Shown here piece after piece: positions 30,859 to 38,326 of a DNA stretch of 64,000 bases (position 1 is its first letter; each line of letters opens with the position of its first letter). Origin of the DNA: Tatlockia sp. Lineage in GTDB: Bacteria > Pseudomonadota > Gammaproteobacteria > Legionellales > Legionellaceae. The stretch spans positions 62,001 to 126,000 of the forward strand of contig JACCVV010000089.1 in NCBI GenBank assembly GCA_013697955.1, given 5' to 3'. The notes under the pieces were generated by a model that saw nothing but the letters and a program-made list of their open reading frames with translations, searched no databases and was not told the origin of the DNA. Position numbers and translations under genes: made by a program.

Positions 30859-32430
30859 ATGCTTAAGCGAGATATCACTCGAACAAATGTTTTAATAGCC
30901 GCTGCGGGGGGTATGATTGGTTCAGGTTGGTTATTTAGCCCGTTCATTTCTGCACAAATGGCTGGTGCAAATGCATTAATTAGCTGGGTTATCGCAGCCA
31001 TTTTTATGTTATTTATAGCCTTGCCTCTTTGTGAGCTTGGTGCCATGTTTCCTATATCAGGGGGAATGACTAATTATCCAAGTTTCACTCATGGCAGTGA
31101 TGTTGGTTTTTTATTTGCCTGGACGTCCTGGCTCTCCTATGTCGTTATGACGCCTATTGAAATTCAAGCTATCTTGCAATATACCAGTCATTTTTTTCCC
31201 TCCTTACTAATTAAAGAAGCTTCTACTTTTACTCTATCTGGAATTGGTTATATTTTTGCAATAAGTATCATGCTTTTTGTCGTATTTTTAAATTCCTATG
31301 GAATCAAGTTGCTGGCTGAATGCAATAAGATAGCTTCCATTATAAAATTTTTAGTCCCAGGCATTGCTATTGTGACTTTACTTTATTCAGCAAATTCAAT
31401 GTCGAACATTGAATTGCATTTGAGCGATAAAAATTCCTGGGTACAAATTTTTACCGCTCTTTCCGCTGGTGGTATTGCTTTTGCCTTTACAGGTTTTCAA
31501 AATGGTTTAATGCTTGCTGGTGAAGTACAAAATCCTCAACGAAATATTCCAATAGCTATCTTAGGTGCTGTTCTTATAGGCTTTATTTTATATTTTATGT
31601 TGCAACTGAGTTTTCTAGCTGCCGTTCCTAAATCCTATCTTGCTCAAGGTTGGCAACATTTGAGTTTTCCAGGTGACAGCGGCCCTTTGGTAGGCTTAAC
31701 TTTATTACTGGGGCTGGGCATAGTCGCAATGCTGTTAATGTTTGATGCAGCCTTTTCACCTTTTGGCACAACGCTTGTTTATACGGCAGCGACTTCTCGA
31801 ATTATTTATGGGATGAGTTTAAATAATCATTTACCTAAACTTTTTTTGAAATTAAATAAGCACAAAATTCCCTATATCACACTCTACGCTAATTTTCTGG
31901 TGGGAATTTTTTCTTTCTTACCTTTTCCTGGTTGGCAAAAAATGGTGGCCTTTCTCTCTTCCTGTTCAATTTTATCTTACGGAATTGGGCCAATCTGCCT
32001 TCTAGCAATGCGTAAACTCCAACCCGCTCGTCATCGGCCATTTAAGCTGTCAGCTAGCACTTTCTTCTGTCATCTTGCCTTTTATGCTTGTAATTTAATG
32101 TTGTATTGGTGTGGTTTTGATATTTTGTGGAAACTCGATTTTGCATTGGTTTTGGGCTTATTAATCAATCTTATCTACCAAAAAAGAAGTATTACGGAAT
32201 GTAGTCTCAGTTTATATTGGTTTACTTTTTATATGGCATCCATGCTGCTTTTATCCTATTTAGGCTCTTTTGGCGGGATTCATCAATTACAATTTCCGCT
32301 CGATATTCTTATTATTTTACCTTTCAGCATGACCATTCTTTCTCTCTCGCAATATGTGCTATTAGATAGCAAGATTAATGAGGAATTAACTTCTAAAATG
32401 GTGCTAGCTGAAGCGGCAGTTGATAATTAA
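30859..32430 (+). CDS. Amino acid permease, APC superfamily
   Basis: A 523-residue carrier with about 12-14 membrane helices. The N-terminal AAAGGMIGSGWLFSPF segment is the substrate-binding unwound helix of APC carriers, and ELGAMFPISGGMTNYPSFTHG follows helix 2. The helix-6 region has AGGIAFAFTGFQNG. The pattern is close to the aspartate/proton symporter-like group, but substrate is not certain. Amino acids are the main carbon source of Legionella, so many such carriers are expected. AAGGA six bases before the ATG supports the start. A strong terminator follows. Confidence 0.87.
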   Translation: MLKRDITRTNVLIAAAGGMIGSGWLFSPFISAQMAGANALISWVIAAIFMLFIALPLCELGAMFPISGGMTNYPSFTHGSDVGFLFAWTSWLSYVVMTPIEIQAILQYTSHFFPSLLIKEASTFTLSGIGYIFAISIMLFVVFLNSYGIKLLAECNKIASIIKFLVPGIAIVTLLYSANSMSNIELHLSDKNSWVQIFTALSAGGIAFAFTGFQNGLMLAGEVQNPQRNIPIAILGAVLIGFILYFMLQLSFLAAVPKSYLAQGWQHLSFPGDSGPLVGLTLLLGLGIVAMLLMFDAAFSPFGTTLVYTAATSRIIYGMSLNNHLPKLFLKLNKHKIPYITLYANFLVGIFSFLPFPGWQKMVAFLSSCSILSYGIGPICLLAMRKLQPARHRPFKLSASTFFCHLAFYACNLMLYWCGFDILWKLDFALVLGLLINLIYQKRSITECSLSLYWFTFYMASMLLLSYLGSFGGIHQLQFPLDILIILPFSMTILSLSQYVLLDSKINEELTSKMVLAEAAVDN

Positions 32431-32441
32431 AAATTAGTGAA

Positions 32442-32490
32442 TCAAAAAAAAACGAATTCCGTAGCAGAGCTGACGGAATTCGTTAAATTA
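32442..32490. terminator. Bidirectional terminator between permease and phasin genes
   Basis: A perfect 12-base stem, AACGAATTCCGT (32451-32462) and ACGGAATTCGTT (32473-32484), with a ten-base loop. On the minus strand it is followed by nine T residues, so it is a strong intrinsic terminator for the phasin gene. On the plus strand it lies 20 bases after the permease stop and has a weaker T-rich tail. Confidence 0.88.
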
Positions 32491-32502
32491 ACCATTAATT
32501 TA

Positions 32503-33870
32503 CTATTTATGAGCAGGATTGTTTCTGCCTTTATCTGATCTGCCTAAGGGGCGGCCAAACATACCGATGTGAGATGTAGAATTTCCACTACGCTTTTCAC
32601 CTGTTCTTTTTTGATTCATTAATACTGAAGAATTAGGTTTTGAGCTGGATGCTTTACGTGACATTACAGAAGTTTTAGATTGTGGTCTTGAACTTTTGCT
32701 TACAGGTTTGCTTGATTTAGCAGATGCAGCTTTTTTATTATTATTCATACTTGTTCTGCTTCCTGCGCTTTTCATCCTGGACAATGATGAAGAAGACCTG
32801 CTTTTTACAGACGTTGAGCGTCTAGAAGAAGCACTTTTACTGGCAGCTGATGCTTTTTTAGCTGCAGATCGGTTTGATGTAGCTTTTCTAGCAGCTACTT
32901 TAGGTGCAGATTTATTAGCTGCTGCCGATCTGGATGCAGAAACAGTTTTAGCTATAGTTTTTCTAGCTGAACCTGATTTAGATGCAGAAGCAGATTTAGC
33001 TGGAGTTTTTCTGGCTGAAGCTGTTTTGGATGCGGATGCAGATTTAGCTGAAGCATTTCGAGCTGAAGCTGTTCTGGATGCAGATTTAGCTGAAGTATTT
33101 CGTGCTGAACCTGATTTTGATGCAGATGCAGATTTAGCTGGAGTTTTTCTGGCTGAAGCTGTTCTGGATGCAGACGCAGATTTAGCTGAAGTATTTCGTG
33201 CTGAACCTGATTTTGATGCAGATTTAGCTGGAGTTTTTCTGGCTGAAGCTGTTCTGGATGCAGATGCAGATTTAGCTGAAGTATTTCGTGCTGAACCTGA
33301 TTTTGATGCAGATGCAGATGCAGATTTAGCCGAAGTATTTCCAACTGAACTTGATTTTGCAGTAGAGGATCTAGATGAAGCAGATCTTGTTGAAGAAGCA
33401 TTTTTAGCTGCTGCCTTTCTAGGCTCAGACTTGCCGCTTTCTTGGTTAGCAGCTTGACTTCTTGATCCAGCTTTTGCAGGAGCCTTTCTTTTTGCAGATG
33501 AACTTGGCGAAGTTCCAGATAATGTTCTGCTAACTGATTTTATCTGATTTTGTATTGGCAACGAAATGTTTCTGGCCTGTTTTAAAGTTTGTTCAGTATT
33601 TTCATTAATTGCTCGAATGAAAGGGAAAAAAGTGCTTTCAAGAATTTGAAAAGATTTATGGGTATAATCCAAAAGTCTTTGACTATTTTCCATTGCAAGA
33701 TTCATTTGTCTGTTTAAGATCTCTCCAGGATTTTGTAATCCTGTTAAGTCTTCAGCTCTAATGAAATGCAAATTTTGTAAAGTTTTTACATTAAGATCCA
33801 TCAGCACTTGAAACTGCTTGTGCATTTCCTTAGTCATCATGTTCCAATTATTCAAATAATCGTCTCTCAT
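32503..33870 (-). CDS. Phasin with histone H1-like Ala/Ser/Lys repeat tail
   Basis: The ATG at 33870 (MRDDYLNN) has GGAG six bases upstream and is preferred to the ATG four codons earlier; 455 residues. Residues 1-115 are an amphipathic helical phasin domain (NMMTKEMHKQFQVLMDLN, ILNRQMNLAMENSQRLLDYT) of the kind that coats polyhydroxybutyrate granules. From about 120 to 400 the chain is low-complexity Ala, Ser, Lys, Arg and Thr, like histone H1 and the C-terminus of Pseudomonas PhaF, which binds DNA and helps share granules between daughter cells. Repeats of the form SARNTSAKSAS and SARKTPAKSAS dominate. DNA and granule binding are inferred by analogy. Confidence 0.85.
   Translation of the reverse strand: MRDDYLNNWNMMTKEMHKQFQVLMDLNVKTLQNLHFIRAEDLTGLQNPGEILNRQMNLAMENSQRLLDYTHKSFQILESTFFPFIRAINENTEQTLKQARNISLPIQNQIKSVSRTLSGTSPSSSAKRKAPAKAGSRSQAANQESGKSEPRKAAAKNASSTRSASSRSSTAKSSSVGNTSAKSASASASKSGSARNTSAKSASASRTASARKTPAKSASKSGSARNTSAKSASASRTASARKTPAKSASASKSGSARNTSAKSASRTASARNASAKSASASKTASARKTPAKSASASKSGSARKTIAKTVSASRSAAANKSAPKVAARKATSNRSAAKKASAASKSASSRRSTSVKSRSSSSLSRMKSAGSRTSMNNNKKAASAKSSKPVSKSSRPQSKTSVMSRKASSSKPNSSVLMNQKRTGEKRSGNSTSHIGMFGRPLGRSDKGRNNPAHK
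32990..33345. repeat. Imperfect tandem repeats in the phasin tail
   Basis: The same segment, beginning GCAGATTTAGCTGG on the plus strand, recurs at 32990, 33128 and 33218, with many shorter 6-base GATGCA units between. The copies are nearly identical over tens of bases and code for the Ala/Ser/Lys-rich part of the phasin. Spacings of 138 and 90 bases are multiples of three, so unit gain or loss would keep the frame. Confidence 0.8.
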
Positions 33871-33973
33871 TATTGTCTCCATTTTTATTTTTTTTTTTGC
33901 ACACTATTTGAGACTAGTTCATGATTTTCAATTTAGCGAATTTTGGATTAATTTATTTACAAAATGTAAATAA

Positions 33974-34762
33974 TTACTTTTTTTCGATTTTTATTTGTTT
34001 AAATAATAAGGGAAGCTTAGCAGCAAGGAGATGATCAATTTTAGAGCTATAATCGATATTACCTAAACCAGTTCGGGGTTTAGCTCTATCGTTGATCCAA
34101 ATATCAGACCAATAGTGAGTCGTTTTTATGCAGTTTTCGGCAAAATTCTCAAGATGATATTTCTCTTCCAATTCAAAACAACCCGAAAGAAAAAGATCTA
34201 CATAGGATTGAAATAATGGTTTCTCAGGGGAAGGTCGATTTACACGCGATGCCTTTGTAAAATAAATCCAATATTCACCTGAAGGAATTTTCTCACTGCT
34301 AAGGGGCATAATTTGGCTAGGCGAAACCTTTACTCTACAGTAAATATTTTCACGTTTGTCATAGTCATAAATTGCTTTTGGATAATCAAGCTTATAATAA
34401 ACTGCGTTGATTTTGGCGCTTGGATCTTTTTCAATACCTAAGAAAGTGATACCAAAGCCACTACGAGTGTTACCTTGTTCAATCCATCCCCTTTTGAAGC
34501 CCTTAAGATAAATTGGGTAATTCTCGCCCACTTGAGTTGAAGCCTTCCGCTTGGATTGCTCTTCCATCAAAGAACCGTAACCAATTATAAACTGGGCAAG
34601 TTTTGTATTAGGCGCAGGCCAACAGTTAGTGCTTTCTTGTATAGCCGCACCGGAATTAATTTGAACTTGCTCAGCTTTTGAAATTGAGCTTAAATTAAGC
34701 GCAGTAATTAGCAGAATAAACTGGATAGGAGTTTTAATAACTGCCCTTTTTGTTACTTTCAA
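33974..34762 (-). CDS. Exported gamma-glutamylcyclotransferase-like protein
   Basis: A GGCT-fold protein: FIIGYGSLMEEQSKR holds the family's YGSL substrate loop, and YDKRENIYCRVKV is the segment that supplies the catalytic Glu in known members, which cyclise gamma-glutamyl amines. The start is uncertain. The frame is open to 34819, but that would overlap the upstream gene by 86 bases; a TTG at 34762 gives a proper signal peptide (basic n-region, core PIQFILLITALNL, cleavage near SKA). With this start it has 262 residues and overlaps its neighbour by 29 bases. An exported GGCT-like protein is unusual. Confidence 0.68.
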   Translation of the reverse strand: MKVTKRAVIKTPIQFILLITALNLSSISKAEQVQINSGAAIQESTNCWPAPNTKLAQFIIGYGSLMEEQSKRKASTQVGENYPIYLKGFKRGWIEQGNTRSGFGITFLGIEKDPSAKINAVYYKLDYPKAIYDYDKRENIYCRVKVSPSQIMPLSSEKIPSGEYWIYFTKASRVNRPSPEKPLFQSYVDLFLSGCFELEEKYHLENFAENCIKTTHYWSDIWINDRAKPRTGLGNIDYSSKIDHLLAAKLPLLFKQIKIEKK

Positions 34763-35147
34763 GTTGAGCCACCGAAAATTGGCAACTTTGAAAAGATTCT
34801 GTACAAATAAAACCACCATTAGTATTAATCCAGTTATAGTCTTGTGGAGCAGGAATTTTAACTAAAGCCTGCCACCAGATTGAATAAAGTCCTGCTTGAT
34901 TTTTATAAAAGCAGACAACGCCAAGTCCTTTGCTTCCAGTCGCCAATATATTTGCTTTTGCAAATTGGGTATTTATATCGACATTAGGAGCGTTAGATGA
35001 AAAAGGATTAACGCTCCATGGGGTAGGAGGAATACCATTTTTCAGTGAAGAATTTTGGGGATCAGGACAGGTCATCCTAGCGGCTAGACTTGAAAAACTT
35101 ACGAGAGAAGTAGTTACTAGTAGCACAATATGTATTAACCTTGTCAT
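34734..35147 (-). CDS. Small exported protein, DUF3757-like
   Basis: A 137-residue protein with a signal peptide (MTRLIHIVLLVTTSLVSFSSLAA, cleavage about residue 23). The mature part begins MTCPDPQNSSLKNG and has Cys at CPD, GVVCFY, GFICTE and QSCQF, which could form two disulfides. The CPDP opening, central SIWWQALVKIPAP and the late Cys pair resemble the DUF3757 group of small Legionella exported proteins as I recall it; I am not sure. AGGAG seven bases upstream supports the start. Its end overlaps the GGCT-like gene. Confidence 0.62.
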   Translation of the reverse strand: MTRLIHIVLLVTTSLVSFSSLAARMTCPDPQNSSLKNGIPPTPWSVNPFSSNAPNVDINTQFAKANILATGSKGLGVVCFYKNQAGLYSIWWQALVKIPAPQDYNWINTNGGFICTESFQSCQFSVAQLESNKKGSY

Positions 35148-35231
35148 CGAGATCTCCTGCTCTAAATTTTACCATTGTATAATAATTAACTAATATTGCC
35201 AAATCTTCCTGGAAATAATTGATTTTACCCA

Positions 35232-35259
35232 TTGTTTCATAATATTTCTTTGCTATAAT
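35232..35259 (+). promoter_or_regulatory. Promoter of tRNA-Leu
   Basis: A consensus -10 box TATAAT (35254-35259) with a -35-like TTGTTT (35232-35237) 16 bases upstream, 13 bases before the tRNA start. A GC-rich discriminator (GGCGAGC) follows, as in stable RNA promoters. Confidence 0.7.
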
Positions 35260-35272
35260 GGCGAGCTGTTGT

Positions 35273-35359
35273 GCCGGGGTGGCGGAATTGGTAGACGCGC
35301 CGGATTCAAAATCCGGTGGTGGTGACACCGTGTCGGTTCGACTCCGACCCTCGGTACCA
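35273..35359 (+). tRNA. tRNA-Leu (anticodon CAA)
   Basis: An 87-base tRNA with encoded CCA end. The acceptor stem pairs GCCGGGG with CCTCGGT (two G-U pairs). The anticodon stem CCGGA/TCCGG encloses the loop TTCAAAA, so the anticodon is CAA, which reads UUG. The long variable arm and the TpsiC loop (GGTTCGACTCC) are as in class II tRNA-Leu. Confidence 0.96.
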
Positions 35360-35601
35360 TTAAGACATTTCGTAACAGTTCTCAATGGTTCAAAACGGCA
35401 CATAACTTCTTGATTTATATAGTAATAACACTGACTTCCACTTCTCAAATCATCCTCAACTATTCGTTATTTTTCGCATATGGGCAAAAGCAGCTTGGGT
35501 AGAGCGCCTGAGCAAACTCAAAACAGCGGCCTTAGCTTAAACCATTTTTACACTAATGGGGTTTTATTTAACCTCACTGATCTTGCATAGGGACATAAAG
35601 A

Positions 35602-35856
35602 ATGACTATAAATCGCTTGAGAAATCTACTCCTTTCAGGGGCTGCTGGATTATTGCTGATGAATACTGTCCAGGCGGGTACTCCTGTATGGACGTTTACA
35701 CCCACCCCTATCAGGAAACCCATCTCAGTGACTGTCATAAGTGTTAGGGCGTTTATCAGCGAAGAGACTGGAATTAATGAAAATGATGAGCGGGACACAA
35801 GAGGTATTCAGCACTACTTGGAGCATAAATATTCAGAATATAGTGCGGTATACTGA
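35602..35856 (+). pseudogene. Truncated exported protein, probable gene remnant
   Basis: An 84-codon frame. The first 33 codons form a clean signal peptide and the start of a mature protein (MTINRLRNLLLSGAAGLLLM, then QAGTPVWTFTPTP). As I recall, this opening matches a set of larger Legionella exported proteins that continue with a beta-rich repeat region. Here the sequence after PTP has no such pattern and stops after 50 codons. The likely reading is a remnant cut short by rearrangement near the tRNA gene, but a short functional protein cannot be excluded. Confidence 0.45.
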
Positions 35857-36050
35857 AATGTCTGCAACTCGATTCAAAGGTTTCTAAATTGAATAAAAAT
35901 AGTCCCAAAATTTCTGGGGTTAGCGTTTAGAACCCCCAATTAGGATACTCTTCTAACTAATTGAATTAGATATGATTTAGCCTTTTTCAAATATCCTGCT
36001 CAACAGTCATTTCAACTAATGTTGTAGCATCATTCTTTAATTTGCCCTAT

Positions 36051-37316
36051 TTAATGTTCTTGTAAAAACTTTTCCTCTCTCGGATCACCTGTTTTTATAA
36101 TGTCAAAGTTAATTGTTTGAGTATGATCGCGAAGTAGTAGAAGAAAGGGAATAAATCCAAGAGCAAGTATGAATGACAATTGATACAAGCCAGTCCAGCC
36201 CAACCACATTTGCAAAACTGCAGCAATAGGGCCAGAAAAAATACGAGGTAATGCAGATATAGCAATTAGCAGGGAAAACTGCGTAGCTGTATAAGGTTGT
36301 TTAACAATTCTCATAAAAAAAGCGACGAGAGCAGTCGACCCCATACCCGCTGCAAAATTATCGAAAACTACTGCTGTAGCTAATAACCAAAAATTTTTTC
36401 CAATTATTGCCAAGGCTATAAATAAAAGATTGGTAACTGCTTGAAAAATACCAAAAACTAACAAAGCGCGGAATAAGGACCAGCGATACAACAAAATTCC
36501 AGCAACTAAACCACCCACTAAAATAGATGAGATACCCATTATTTTATTAACATAACCAATAGTATCTATAGAAAAACCCAGTCCCTGAATCAAAAAAGGC
36601 ATAACTATGCCACTCGTGGTTGCCGTAAACGCCTCTCCGAGTTTATAAAATATTATAAAAAGAAATAGTGGAATTATTCCACCGCGAGCAAGTAGCTCTT
36701 TAACTGGCAGAGTAAATGATTTAATAAAACCAGGATGAGATTCTAAACGCTTAGACGGTTCACAAGACCAAAGCGTTGCCAGTATTCCAATTCCCATGAA
36801 GCAACCCATCAACCGATAAGTAAAAGCCCAGCCTAGATTTTGAGCAAGAATCAGGGCAAAACCGCCAGCAAGAAGAAGTGCTAAACGATAACCAAACGTT
36901 GCCAATGATGCACCTATTCCATGTTCAGAAGTTGGCAGGAATTCAACACGATGTGCATCTATTGCAACATCTTGGGTAGCGGAAAAACAAGCACAGGCAA
37001 AGGCTAAAATTGCAATGAGCTCAGGTGAACTATTAGGAGAAAGCCAGGCCATTAGATTAAATCCAAGGACTAAAGCAATTTGCATAGCGATTATCCAGCT
37101 ACGCCTTTTTCCTAAAGAACAAAGCGAATAACGGTCAAGTATCGGTCCCCATGCAATGCGATAGACATATGGCAACCCAACCAGGCTCAACATACCAGTG
37201 GCCAAAATCGACATACCTGCATCGGCATACCAAGCTTGCAAAGTAGAGCTGGTTAACGCTAAAGGAAGCCCTGAAGAAAAGCCAAGCAAAAAAACAATAA
37301 ATAGGCGTTTATTCAT
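36051..37316 (-). CDS. AmpG-like MFS transporter
   Basis: A 421-residue carrier with about 12 helices. The N-terminal FLLGFSSGLPLALTSSTLQAWYADAG and the loop WGPILDRYSL...LGKRRSW are the signature of the AmpG family, which import anhydro-muropeptides for wall recycling. Legionella genomes carry several AmpG-type carriers, some with other roles in iron or nutrient uptake, so the substrate is not certain. It lies 93 bases downstream of mip on the same strand, beyond a terminator. Confidence 0.82.
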   Translation of the reverse strand: MNKRLFIVFLLGFSSGLPLALTSSTLQAWYADAGMSILATGMLSLVGLPYVYRIAWGPILDRYSLCSLGKRRSWIIAMQIALVLGFNLMAWLSPNSSPELIAILAFACACFSATQDVAIDAHRVEFLPTSEHGIGASLATFGYRLALLLAGGFALILAQNLGWAFTYRLMGCFMGIGILATLWSCEPSKRLESHPGFIKSFTLPVKELLARGGIIPLFLFIIFYKLGEAFTATTSGIVMPFLIQGLGFSIDTIGYVNKIMGISSILVGGLVAGILLYRWSLFRALLVFGIFQAVTNLLFIALAIIGKNFWLLATAVVFDNFAAGMGSTALVAFFMRIVKQPYTATQFSLLIAISALPRIFSGPIAAVLQMWLGWTGLYQLSFILALGFIPFLLLLRDHTQTINFDIIKTGDPREEKFLQEH

Positions 37317-37347
37317 GCTTACAATACTCAGCTTCGACTAAATTGAT

Positions 37348-37382
37348 GCTTCTATCGCACCTAAAGTGGTAACGATAGAAGC
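37348..37382. terminator. Inverted repeat in the mip-ampG-like spacer
   Basis: A ten-base inverted repeat (GCTTCTATCG and CGATAGAAGC) with a 15-base loop, 32 bases upstream of the AmpG-like start. It may add to termination after mip or be a control site; no T-run follows on the minus strand. Confidence 0.35.
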
Positions 37383-37384
37383 TC

Positions 37385-37404
37385 TAAAAAAAACCGTCAG
37401 GTTT
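37385..37404 (-). terminator. Terminator of mip
   Basis: On the minus strand a five-base stem (AAACC/GGTTT, four-base loop; 37391-37404) runs into eight T residues, five bases after the mip stop. The stem is short but the T-run is strong. Confidence 0.62.
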
Positions 37405-37409
37405 AAAGA

Positions 37410-38144
37410 TTAGGCACCAGCTTTTTTAACAGAAATTAAATGGATTTTAAAAACTAAAGTCTCATTCGGTCCAATCGGTCCACCAACAGAACGCGGGCCA
37501 TAGGCAAGATCAGATGGAACATAAACTTCCCAAGTAGATCCGGAGGGCATTATTTGTAAAGCTTCAGTCCAGCCAGGAATGACCTGTGACACTTTAAAAG
37601 TAGCAGGCTTACCGGTTTTTTCAGTAGTATCGAAAACCTGACCGTCAATTAAAGTACCTGTGTAATCTACAGTTACTGTGTCATCTTTAGAAGGAGTTGC
37701 GCCATCCCCTTTTTGCAGAATTTTATATTGCAAACCGCTTGGTAAGGTAACCACACCTTCTTTTGATTTATTCTGGTTTAAGAAAGTTTCGCCTTTTGTC
37801 TTATTTTCTTCTGCTTTTTTATTAAAATCAGCTGTTCTTTTTGTCATAAGATCCTTTTGGAAGGTATTTAACACTTCTCTCATTTGCTGCTCAGTCAACT
37901 GAAATTTACTACCACTCATGCCATCTTGTAAGCCTTGGGCCATTGCAGCCGGACTAATATCGATACCCTGTTTTTTGAAATTTTTACCTAAATCAGCGCC
38001 GATACTGTAAGACAACTTTTCCATTTCAGTACTTAATGATGTTGCAGATGGTGCAGTGCTAGCTGCGTCAGTTGCAGCACTCGCAGCTATAGTACATGAC
38101 ATTGCCAAACCCATAACAGCTGCAGCGACCAGTCTCATCTTCAT
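37410..38144 (-). CDS. mip: Macrophage infectivity potentiator Mip, FKBP-type peptidyl-prolyl isomerase
   Basis: The ATG at 38144 ([17 protein letters not shown]) has AGGGGA six bases upstream and begins the signal peptide; an upstream frame extension is ignored. The 244-residue product has an N-terminal dimerisation domain ([20 protein letters not shown]), a long connecting helix (about 80-125) and a C-terminal FKBP domain with [39 protein letters not shown] and [20 protein letters not shown]. This follows Legionella Mip throughout. It is a periplasmic/surface homodimer that aids infection of macrophages and amoebae. The Ala/Ser-rich linker after the signal peptide is longer than I recall for L. 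pneumophila. Confidence 0.96.
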   Translation of the reverse strand: MKMRLVAAAVMGLAMSCTIAASAATDAASTAPSATSLSTEMEKLSYSIGADLGKNFKKQGIDISPAAMAQGLQDGMSGSKFQLTEQQMREVLNTFQKDLMTKRTADFNKKAEENKTKGETFLNQNKSKEGVVTLPSGLQYKILQKGDGATPSKDDTVTVDYTGTLIDGQVFDTTEKTGKPATFKVSQVIPGWTEALQIMPSGSTWEVYVPSDLAYGPRSVGGPIGPNETLVFKIHLISVKKAGA

Positions 38145-38326
38145 AAACAATCCCCTTTCTTCTTTCGTCAAAATAATAAAAATAATCAAAACTATATTGT
38201 AAAAATGCCCAACCATTCTGCCTAAATTAAAATGAAATTACCAGAGTGAATTTTTAAGAAAGTTTATCCAATATGTTTGATAAATTTCTTAAAAAGCAAA
38301 GAACGAGTGCATTTAAATAATGCATC

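Noticed and set aside
32696-33457. A 253-codon open frame on the plus strand inside the phasin gene, rich in Ala, Asp, Glu and Leu.
   Set aside because: It is the antisense of the low-complexity Ala/Ser/Lys tail; repeats keep both strands open. The minus-strand gene has a phasin domain, a ribosome site and a terminator.
35360-35601. Possible integration scar at the tRNA-Leu 3' end.
   Set aside because: No direct repeat of the tRNA end, no integrase gene and no island boundary seen in the window.
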